The notes beneath the pieces are model-generated. The model worked only from the letters and a program-made list of their open reading frames with translations, was not told where the DNA came from and searched no databases. This document shows, piece by piece, positions 55,195 through 62,257 of a stretch of 64,000 nucleotides of DNA. Source of the DNA: Pseudoselenomonas ruminantium (GTDB lineage: Bacteria; Bacillota; Negativicutes; Selenomonadales; Selenomonadaceae); assembly GCF_900142515.1 (NCBI RefSeq), contig NZ_FRBC01000003.1, positions 62,001-126,000 on the forward strand, given 5' to 3'. Position numbers and translations under genes: made by a program. Every line of letters starts with the position of its first letter. The first letter of the stretch is position 1.

Positions 55195-56427
55195 TTATTT
55201 TTTCAACAGTTCTCTGGTATGTTCAGCTACCATTTCCGGCGTGATATTCCAGTTGCGGGCTACGCCGCTCTGGCGGGCGGCATGGGCTACGGCAGCGGCT
55301 ACAGTGGGGGCAACTTCCGGGTTGAAGGGGCTGGCGATGACGTGTTCTTCGTCCAGTTCTGCCGGCTTGATCAGGGAGGCAATGGCCTTGGCGGCGGCCA
55401 TCTTCATTTCCTCGTTGATGGTGCTGGCCTGTACGTCCAGCGCCCCACGGAAGATGCCAGGGAAGGCCAGCAGGTTGTTGACCTGGTTGGGGAAGTCGCT
55501 GCGGCCTGTGCAGACAATGCGGGCCCCGGCTTCCTTGGCCAGATGGGGAAGGATCTCCGGTTCGGGATTGGCCATGCCCATGACGATGGCATCCGGGGCC
55601 ATCGTGCGCACCATATCCTGGGTGACACAGCCCGCCACGGACACGCCAATAAAGACATCCGCCTTGCGGATCACGGCGTTGAGGGGTCCTGCCTCATGTT
55701 TCGGATTGGTGATTTTGGCAATATCATCTTTGTAGGGATTCATGCCGTTAGGACGGCCTTCATAGATGGCTCCACGGGAATCACAGAGGATGATATTGCG
55801 GCCGCCCATGCTGTGGATCAGGCGGGTGATGGCCTGTCCGGCAGCCCCGGCGCCATTGATGACGAACTTGGCCGTGGCAAAGTCCTTGCCGACAATCTTG
55901 AAGGCGTTGATCAGGGCTGATACAACCACGATGGCCGTGCCATGCTGGTCATCATGGAATACGGGGATGTCCAATGTCTTCTTCAGTTCCTTTTCGATAT
56001 CGAAGCATTGCGGTGCTTTGATGTCTTCTAGATTGATACCGCCGAAACTAGGGGCCATGAGCTGAACTGCCTTTATCACTTCAAACGGGTCCTGGGTGTT
56101 CAGGCCAATGGGGATAGCATCCACGCCGGCAAAGCTCTTGAAGAGAATGGCTTTGCCTTCCATTACGGGCATACCCGCCTGCGCGCCGATGTTGCCCAGA
56201 CCCAATACAGCTGTACCGTTGGTTACTACGCCGACGAGGTTACCCTTGCTGGTGTAGTCATAGGCCTTGCGCTTATCTTCCTTGATGGCGAGGCAGGGAG
56301 CGGCTACGCCGGGACTATAAGCCAAGGTCAGATCATGGGAATTTTCTACAGGAACTTTGCTGGTCACGGCCAGTTTTCCTTGATGGTCTTTATGTAATGC
56401 TAAAGCTTCTTCGTTTACGTTAGGCAT
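55195..56427 (-). CDS. Malic enzyme (oxaloacetate-decarboxylating malate dehydrogenase)
   Basis: The 410-residue protein is a short-form malic enzyme. [11 protein letters not shown] and [21 protein letters not shown] are the malate-binding region, and [12 protein letters not shown] carries the metal-binding Asp residues. [17 protein letters not shown] is the NAD(P) site. It converts malate to pyruvate and CO2. The cofactor specificity (NAD or NADP) cannot be told. It is monocistronic. Adjacent to its start lies about 150 bp of AT-rich sequence without a gene. Confidence 0.93.
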   Translation of the reverse strand: MPNVNEEALALHKDHQGKLAVTSKVPVENSHDLTLAYSPGVAAPCLAIKEDKRKAYDYTSKGNLVGVVTNGTAVLGLGNIGAQAGMPVMEGKAILFKSFAGVDAIPIGLNTQDPFEVIKAVQLMAPSFGGINLEDIKAPQCFDIEKELKKTLDIPVFHDDQHGTAIVVVSALINAFKIVGKDFATAKFVINGAGAAGQAITRLIHSMGGRNIILCDSRGAIYEGRPNGMNPYKDDIAKITNPKHEAGPLNAVIRKADVFIGVSVAGCVTQDMVRTMAPDAIVMGMANPEPEILPHLAKEAGARIVCTGRSDFPNQVNNLLAFPGIFRGALDVQASTINEEMKMAAAKAIASLIKPAELDEEHVIASPFNPEVAPTVAAAVAHAARQSGVARNWNITPEMVAEHTRELLKK

Positions 56428-56630
56428 ATGAATCCTTCCCTTCTGTTATGGGTATATTTTAACGTTATCGTCACCATAATGCTGTATATTTTGTTACGGT
56501 TTACATTTTATGTGAGTTTTTGTGATATTTAAATCGTTTTTGTAATACTTATAATTATAAACTATTAACTAGAAAAGACAAATATAAAATATTAATTAAT
56601 ATAATAGATATGCGCTATGAAATTGGCATG

Positions 56631-56682
56631 GAAAAATGGCTGTTGCAGGCGTGAGATATCACGTATGCAACAGCCATTTTTC
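56631..56682. terminator. Terminator after the Pro-rich secreted protein gene
   Basis: A perfect 17-bp stem (GAAAAATGGCTGTTGCA with TGCAACAGCCATTTTTC) with a 18-nt inner segment. The AT-rich sequence 56460-56620 beside it holds no recognisable gene. Confidence 0.92.
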
Positions 56683-56722
56683 GGTTGAGGGATATGGACG
56701 GGATGGATTCCGCCGTAGTGGT

Positions 56723-57523
56723 TTATTTTAGTTCGATGAGATCCTTCCATTGTTGATGGACACTGTCAGGGAGTGGAATATCCTTGGTTCCGGCGGCAGT
56801 GTTCAGCTTTATCGTCAGTTTTTCTGCGGCGATGATCTTATCCCGGATATCGCCATCGATACGCAGCATCAGGGACTGCTGGTTCTTCATCCAGGTACTG
56901 TAGAACTGCTTTTGGCTTTCATTATTGCCATCGGTGAAGACCAGGACAGGCAGCGTTACATTATCGAGCATGGCCTCCTGATCCTGTCCGCGTCCCAGCA
57001 TGATGATCAAGAAGTTGTATTTGACGGCAGGATTGTTTTTGTGCGTCTGAGCGCGCAGGGCAATCACATATTCCTCCGCCTGTTCCTTACCGCCATAGAG
57101 GAAAATACTATCGTTATAGTTATAGGTATTATTACTCCCTTGACGCAGCCAAGGATTGGCAGCAGGCTTTTCCGTCCCCAGGAATTTATCTGCAGTGGAG
57201 ACGACATAGTCCGGTTTGGGGGGCAATTCCGGTTCCTTGGGTTTGACAGGGGGCTGGATGCCTTTTTCCGGCTGGGGCGTGCTATCCGTATGCTTGTCTG
57301 TGGGTGGGTTTTCAGGTGCTGTTTCTGGCGGTCGTTCTTCCTGGGGCGCCGGTTCAACAACAGGTTCTTCCGCAGGATGGGTAAACGGGGTGGGACGTTC
57401 AATCTCGGTTTCGATCCTGGTTTCCGGATTGTTCACCGTGCGTTCATGCCTTACAATGGTGCTGGCTGATGCGGTAGACATCAGAAAGCAGCTCAGGCAG
57501 ATGAATGTAAATATCTTTTTCAT
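56723..57523 (-). CDS. Secreted protein with Pro-rich linker, unknown function
   Basis: The 266-residue protein has a signal peptide (MKKIFTF..., cleavage near ASA at about residue 20), a Pro/Glu/Lys-rich linker (about 40-105) and a C-terminal alpha/beta domain of about 150 residues (YNFLIIMLGRG, LPVLVFTDGNNES) that I do not recognise. The linker suggests the domain is held away from the membrane or cell wall. It lies next to the LCP gene on the same strand. A terminator separates them. Confidence 0.7.
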   Translation of the reverse strand: MKKIFTFICLSCFLMSTASASTIVRHERTVNNPETRIETEIERPTPFTHPAEEPVVEPAPQEERPPETAPENPPTDKHTDSTPQPEKGIQPPVKPKEPELPPKPDYVVSTADKFLGTEKPAANPWLRQGSNNTYNYNDSIFLYGGKEQAEEYVIALRAQTHKNNPAVKYNFLIIMLGRGQDQEAMLDNVTLPVLVFTDGNNESQKQFYSTWMKNQQSLMLRIDGDIRDKIIAAEKLTIKLNTAAGTKDIPLPDSVHQQWKDLIELK

Positions 57524-57609
57524 AATCCGATACTCCTGTATGCATGTAAAATTATTTCTAACTGTATTATAACGCCTGGGATAGGACCTTGTCGATAAAT
57601 TCGTAACGG

Positions 57610-57664
57610 AAAAAGTCCGCTCAAGCTGACTTTTGTCGTGCAGCTTGGAGCGGACTTTTTTTAT
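57610..57664. terminator. Terminator after the LCP gene
   Basis: AAAAAGTCCGCTCAAGCTG pairs with CAGCTTGGAGCGGACTTTTT (one G bulge), a near-perfect stem with T-runs on both strands. Confidence 0.93.
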
Positions 57665-57681
57665 GATGGTTTATTTTTCAG

Positions 57682-58956
57682 TCAGCGGGTTTTGCTGATA
57701 TCGGCGCTGGGCGTCGGGGGGATGACCGCATCCGTTCTGGTTTCGTTACTCGGTGTACTGCGGCGGCTGGGACGTTCTTCGCTGTTGTCGCGACTGCTGT
57801 TTTGTTCTTCAATGCGGCTGCGTTCACTGCGGTCAATGACCGGTTCAGCGTTGCGTTTGTCCGTATCGCTCTTTTCCTCCCGTTCTCGGCGGTGATTTTT
57901 GCTGCTGTCAGAAGGACGGGCTCGGCCGATGGAGGTATCGCTGGCCGGGACTTCGCTGGCGTTGGCCGGGATGCTGTTCTCGTATTCCCGGATATCGGCT
58001 TCCATTTTCGTCTTATACTTGCCACTGAGGGAAACACCCAATGTATCTGCTACCGTCAGGCGGAGCTTGTTGAGATTCGGGATCCAATAACTGATGCCGT
58101 CGATATACATGGGCTTGCCAGGAACCATATCCGTCTTGAGACCGTTTTCCTTGGATTCTTTGAGCGTTCCTGCAAATTCCAGCAGCTGGCGCAAGGTAAG
58201 GTCGGTTTCGATGGATTCCATGACTTCCTTGATTACGCTGGGGAGTTTGGGAATGATGGCGGGGGAGACAATCTTTTCCATGCAGGCCCGTACGAAATCC
58301 TGCTGGCGGCGGATACGGCCCAGATCGCCTTCCTCATCACGATAACGCACGTAGGTTACGGCCTTGGCGCCATCCATGTGCTGCATGCCTGGCTGGAAGT
58401 CGATGATGAGACCACCATCATCATCCCAGGGGTCTTCGTAATGCATGCGTTTGGGAACGTCGATATCAATGCCGCCAATGGCATCGATGATCTTTTTGAA
58501 GGATTTTGTATTTATGATGATGTAATGGTCAATGTCTACGCCCAACAGGTTTTCAACTGTTTCCTCAGACAGTCTTTCCTTGCCATAAGCGTAGGCAGCA
58601 TTGATTTTGTCAAAGCCATGCCCCTTGATTTTTACACGGGTATCACGAGGGACTGACAGGAGTGTGGCCTGATTGGTCTTCGGATCGATGGAGGCGATCA
58701 TCAGGGTATCGCTGCGGCCGACATCATCATCGCGTTCATCTACGCCCATGATCATGATGGTGGCTTTATCCTTGGCCGTGAGGAGTTCTTCCTCCTGTTT
58801 TGTCTGGGGGGCTGGTTTTTCCAACAGGCTGCTGCTGGCGTAATAGGCGCCGGCCACAGCTGCGCCAATGAATACCAGGATCATAAGCAACCAGGGCCAG
58901 ATACGGCGCTTTTTCTTTTCCTTGCGAGGAGGGATGTTGGAACTTTGCAAAATCAT
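57682..58956 (-). CDS. LytR-CpsA-Psr (LCP) family glycopolymer transferase
   Basis: The 424-residue protein has one N-terminal membrane helix (about 18-42) and an extracytoplasmic LCP domain (about 65-320). The LCP motifs are VDERDDDVGRSDTLMIASID, LLSVPRDTRVKI and YVRYRDEEGDLGRIRRQQDF, with the conserved Arg and Asp residues that bind polyprenyl-phosphate. A charged, Ser/Arg-rich disordered tail of about 85 residues follows. It should attach glycopolymers to peptidoglycan or another acceptor. The long tail is unusual and may bind the cell wall. Confidence 0.93.
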   Translation of the reverse strand: MILQSSNIPPRKEKKKRRIWPWLLMILVFIGAAVAGAYYASSSLLEKPAPQTKQEEELLTAKDKATIMIMGVDERDDDVGRSDTLMIASIDPKTNQATLLSVPRDTRVKIKGHGFDKINAAYAYGKERLSEETVENLLGVDIDHYIIINTKSFKKIIDAIGGIDIDVPKRMHYEDPWDDDGGLIIDFQPGMQHMDGAKAVTYVRYRDEEGDLGRIRRQQDFVRACMEKIVSPAIIPKLPSVIKEVMESIETDLTLRQLLEFAGTLKESKENGLKTDMVPGKPMYIDGISYWIPNLNKLRLTVADTLGVSLSGKYKTKMEADIREYENSIPANASEVPASDTSIGRARPSDSSKNHRREREEKSDTDKRNAEPVIDRSERSRIEEQNSSRDNSEERPSRRSTPSNETRTDAVIPPTPSADISKTR

Positions 58957-59118
58957 ACCTTCTTTTCTCTAATTTTCGCTACTCAGTCTTACTCATTATA
59001 ACGCATATTTCTTATAAATCAATTAAGGAAATCTCATTATAACAAAGAAATATGAAAAAAACGGGGAGAAATAGGAAAAAGTGTTACAATAGAAGAAACA
59101 ATGGAAAGGATGAGGAAG

Positions 59119-59583
59119 ATGGCTATAGAGATCGAACGCAAGTTTCTGGTAAAAGAAAAATGGCAGCCGCAGGCTGAGGGGGTGAAAATCGCGCAGGGGT
59201 ATCTGTCCACCGTACCAGAACGTACGGTGCGGGTAAGAATCAAGGGAGAAAAAGGTTATTTGACCATCAAAGGCAAGAATGAAGGGATTACACGGGCTGA
59301 GTTTGAGTACGAAATTCCTGTGGCAGATGCAGAGGCCATGCTGAGATTAGCCGAACAGCCAGTGTTGAGCAAGATACGTTACCATGAATACCTTGGCGAT
59401 CATCTATGGGAAATCGATGTTTTTGCCGGTGCGAATGCAGGTCTGGTGGTGGCAGAGATTGAACTTTCACAGGCCGGGGAGGATTTTGTCCGGCCGGATT
59501 GGTTAGGGCAGGAGGTTTCTGGTGATGTCCGCTACTATAATGCAAACTTAATAAAAATGCCATTTTCTTTGTGGAAAAAATGA
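59119..59583 (+). CDS. CYTH domain protein (triphosphate tunnel metalloenzyme)
   Basis: The 154-residue protein begins with the hallmark EIERKFLVK motif. VRVRIKGEKGYLTIKGK and WEIDVFAG with alternating charged residues build the tunnel of CYTH/TTM enzymes. Likely substrates are inorganic triphosphate or thiamine triphosphate. ATG 59119 has GGATGAGGAAG upstream; an earlier ATG (59101) adds only MERMRK. It is followed by the DnaA-box cluster. Confidence 0.92.
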   Translation: MAIEIERKFLVKEKWQPQAEGVKIAQGYLSTVPERTVRVRIKGEKGYLTIKGKNEGITRAEFEYEIPVADAEAMLRLAEQPVLSKIRYHEYLGDHLWEIDVFAGANAGLVVAEIELSQAGEDFVRPDWLGQEVSGDVRYYNANLIKMPFSLWKK

Positions 59584-59613
59584 TATTTTGTAAAGTTAGA
59601 TGCGCATTGGGCG

Positions 59614-59845
59614 TTATCCACAAAAAATGGCAGGAAATCTGGGGATAAAAGCACAAAATATAGCAGAATGCAGTTGTTTCAGTTGGATATATAGGGTTAT
59701 CCACGGATTTATCCACATTATCCACAGTTTTGGGGCTGTTTTTTGTAAACAAATCACACATCACCTTTATATATTATAGTAAGAAATCAGAAAAAAAAGA
59801 ATCGCTCAGATAGTTATCCACAGCTGTGGATTACTATGTGGATAA
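59614..59845. promoter_or_regulatory. Second DnaA-box cluster, 32 kb from oriC
   Basis: Consensus DnaA boxes lie at 59614-59622, 59709-59717, 59718-59726 (back to back), 59814-59822 and 59837-59845; one-mismatch boxes are at 59697-59705 and 59825-59833. They fill most of the 377-bp gap between the CYTH and mgtC genes. No replication gene is adjacent, so a titration or regulatory role is more likely than a second origin. Confidence 0.88.
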
Positions 59846-59960
59846 ATTTTCGTTTTCTGCTGCCGGGATATGATGGACAGGCAGGATTTTAGCAATTGGC
59901 CACGAATTTATAGGATTGATAGAAGTGGTTTATTTTTACATAAACAGGAGGTGAGATATC

Positions 59961-60644
59961 ATGCTGTCGGAGTGGGAATTATTTCTGCGGCTGGTTCTTG
60001 CCTGCATCCTGGGGGGTATTATCGGTTATGAGCGGCAATCACGGCGCAAATCGGCTGGTTTGCGGACGAATGTGCTGGTATGCCTGGGGTCTTGCCTGAT
60101 CATGGTCATGTCAATCGGCCTGTATCAGGATGTGGAAGGAAAGACGAATGCAGACCCTGCCCGTCTGGCGGCACAGGTGGTCAGCGGTATCGGTTTTTTG
60201 GGCGCCGGTGCAATCATGAAGGAAGGCCTGTCTGTCACCGGTCTGACAACGGCGGCCTGCCTATGGGTCGTGGCTGGTGTGGGGCTGGCTGTCGGCGCAG
60301 GTTTTTATTCGGGCGCGTTGTTTTCGACGGCGCTGGTTTTTGTGACGCTGGGAAGCCTTTCCCGCCTGGATGACTGGGTGGATCATGAGAAGAACCTGGC
60401 ACTCAATATCCATACGATAGACCGTCCGGGGCAGCTGATGCGCATCAGCCGCTGCCTGGAAGATTTGCAGCTGCGGGTGCGGGGCGTAAAGGTAAAGGCC
60501 GACGAAGATGAGGTGGATGATAGCAGCGGCGAGCGCTGTATGTATATAGATCTGGAAATTTTCAATAAGCAGAGCATCAAGAGCATCATCATCGTGGATG
60601 CGGTTCGGCAGATTGATGGCGTGATCCGTGTGGATGTCGGTTGA
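59961..60644 (+). CDS. MgtC/SapB family membrane protein
   Basis: The 227-residue protein has the MgtC N-terminal membrane domain (LGGIIGYERQSRRKSAGLRT, GIGFLGAGAIMKEG, GLTTAACLWVVAGVGLAVG), with four to five helices. A soluble C-terminal ACT-like domain (residues 145-227) follows. In other bacteria MgtC inhibits the F-type ATP synthase and helps growth in low Mg2+; whether this member does so is unknown. AGGAGGTGAG precedes ATG 59961. Confidence 0.92.
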   Translation: MLSEWELFLRLVLACILGGIIGYERQSRRKSAGLRTNVLVCLGSCLIMVMSIGLYQDVEGKTNADPARLAAQVVSGIGFLGAGAIMKEGLSVTGLTTAACLWVVAGVGLAVGAGFYSGALFSTALVFVTLGSLSRLDDWVDHEKNLALNIHTIDRPGQLMRISRCLEDLQLRVRGVKVKADEDEVDDSSGERCMYIDLEIFNKQSIKSIIIVDAVRQIDGVIRVDVG

Positions 60645-60735
60645 ACTTTTATTTTTTTAGCTGAAAGGGATTTTGGCTGTCAATGGAGAATAGCAGAAAT
60701 AAGTGGTAGTGGCTGAAAAAAGGAGTGAATATGAA

Positions 60736-61155
60736 ATGAATCCTGAGATTGTAGATACCATGGTGCGGGCTGCTATGCAGGTCATGGATAATGCTTATGT
60801 CCCTTATGGCAGGGCGGCAATCGGCGCTTGCGTATTGGCCAGCGACGGCACTTTCTATACAGGGTGCAATATTGAGAATGCCGTTCCCCGGCTTTCTGTG
60901 TTTGCCGAGGAAGTCGCCATGTACCGGGCAGTGGCTGATGGCAAGCGGGAATTTGATGCGATTGCCGTCATTGCGGATACGGAGGAGCCATTCATCCCGA
61001 ATGGTGCGGTCTGCCAATTGCTGGCAGAATTCAATGTGCAGGAAATCATCATGACGAATATGGATGGTGTGGTAAAAACTGCGAAACTCACGGATCTCAT
61101 GCCTTATGCCAGAGCTCCGCTGGATAATGCTCTGCGGCCTGCGGATCAGGATTGA
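60736..61155 (+). CDS. Degenerate cytidine deaminase homologue
   Basis: The 139-residue protein aligns end to end with Cdd: AYVPYGRAAIGACVLASDG, YTGCNIENA and VIADTEEP. Yet all three zinc-ligand cysteines of the fold are replaced. The TVCAER-type motif reads SVFAEEVA (Phe56 for Cys, Glu58 kept). The PCGACRQ motif reads PNGAVCQ (Asn89 and Val92 for Cys; Cys93 sits one residue late). It is therefore unlikely to be an ordinary deaminase. ATG 60736 has AAAGGAGTGA upstream. It stands between mgtC and yybS with no nucleoside genes nearby. Confidence 0.85.
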   Translation: MNPEIVDTMVRAAMQVMDNAYVPYGRAAIGACVLASDGTFYTGCNIENAVPRLSVFAEEVAMYRAVADGKREFDAIAVIADTEEPFIPNGAVCQLLAEFNVQEIIMTNMDGVVKTAKLTDLMPYARAPLDNALRPADQD

Positions 61156-61165
61156 TTTGTTTTTA

Positions 61166-61212
61166 ACCCTCGTTCTTTCATGGTTATGGAAAGAATGGGG
61201 GTCAATTTTCTT
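61166..61212 (+). terminator. Terminator after the deaminase-like gene
   Basis: CCCTCGTTCTTTC pairs imperfectly with GAAAGAATGGGGG, followed by T-rich sequence. Confidence 0.65.
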
Positions 61213-61226
61213 TAGTACCTGCCCTC

Positions 61227-61255
61227 AAGACATACCTATCCTTTTCTGTTATAAT
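61227..61255 (+). promoter_or_regulatory. Promoter of yybS-gdpP
   Basis: AAGACA (61227-61232) and a perfect TATAAT (61250-61255) are 17 bp apart and 30 bp before the yybS ATG. Confidence 0.6.
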
Positions 61256-61284
61256 GAAGTGTGGTTTTCAGAAAGGATGACGAC

Positions 61285-62247
61285 ATGAGCGAGCATAGAA
61301 TCACTCCCCTGACTGAGAGTGGATTACTTACGGCACTCAGTGTGGTGCTGGCTTTGATGGCGGTTTATCTGCCTTTTATTGGCTTTTTGCTGGTGCTGTT
61401 ATGGCCTTTGCCTTTAGTGGTGTTGGTTGTACGGCATGGTTTGCGCTGGGGAAGCCTGGCGGCTCTGGCAGCTGGAATACTGGTGGGCTTGCTGGTTGAG
61501 CCCTTGTTATCCCTGCGCTTGACCGTAGCTTTTGCACCCGCCGGGTTATTGCTGGGCTGGGCTTTTGCCAAAGGTTTGTCCGGGGTCCGGACTTTCATGT
61601 TGACCTTGTTGGCGGCCATTGTCGGGCAGGCGGCGGCTGTTGGCTTGTTGCTTTTGGTCACGGATGTGAATCCCTTGGCTATGCAGGTGGATATCCTTAA
61701 ATCTTCGTTTGATTCTTCCCTGCAGCTTTACGAGGGTCTGGGTATGAGTGAGGAGGCTCTGGCCCAGACCAGGACGGATATCGAGCAGGGACTGACGATG
61801 CTGAACTATCTGTTCCCGCTGGTCTTTATCCTGATGGGACTTTTTTATGCCGTGGTGGCTTATGTGGCTGGCGGCAAGATCTTGAAACGGCTGGGGCATA
61901 GCGTGCCGCAGTTCCCGCCGTTCCGTGAATGGCGTTTGCCGCAATTTTTCCTGTATCTGTTTGGTTTTGCCCTCGTAGGACTTTATTGGGGGGGAACCCG
62001 GGAGATCCTGTGGCTTTATCAGCTGTCCTTGAATGCGAATGTTTTGGCTATCATGGCTGGGCTCTTGCAGGGCCTGGTACTGGTTCATTGCCTGTTATGC
62101 CATTACAATGTGGGATTGTTCCTGCGGATTGTTCTCTATGTGTTTATTTTGATGAATCCTTTCCTGGCTCAGGTTACAGCTATGACGGGACTTATCGATA
62201 TGCTCTTTGATTATCGGCAGCGGTTCGCTGCCCGCAAGCAGAAGTGA
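61285..62247 (+). CDS. yybS: YybS family (DUF2232) membrane protein
   Basis: The 320-residue protein is almost wholly hydrophobic, with about eight membrane segments, and starts with ESGLLTALSVVLALMAVYLP, typical of DUF2232/YybS. Its function is unknown; it is conserved upstream of gdpP (yybT), as here. AAAGGATG precedes ATG 61285. The gap to gdpP is 10 bp, so they form an operon. Confidence 0.88.
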   Translation: MSEHRITPLTESGLLTALSVVLALMAVYLPFIGFLLVLLWPLPLVVLVVRHGLRWGSLAALAAGILVGLLVEPLLSLRLTVAFAPAGLLLGWAFAKGLSGVRTFMLTLLAAIVGQAAAVGLLLLVTDVNPLAMQVDILKSSFDSSLQLYEGLGMSEEALAQTRTDIEQGLTMLNYLFPLVFILMGLFYAVVAYVAGGKILKRLGHSVPQFPPFREWRLPQFFLYLFGFALVGLYWGGTREILWLYQLSLNANVLAIMAGLLQGLVLVHCLLCHYNVGLFLRIVLYVFILMNPFLAQVTAMTGLIDMLFDYRQRFAARKQK

Positions 62248-62257
62248 GGTGCGCCAA

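Noticed and set aside
59614-59845. Interpretation of the remote DnaA-box cluster as a second replication origin
   Set aside because: No DnaA-trio or AT-rich unwinding element follows the boxes, and the genuine oriC signals lie around dnaA.
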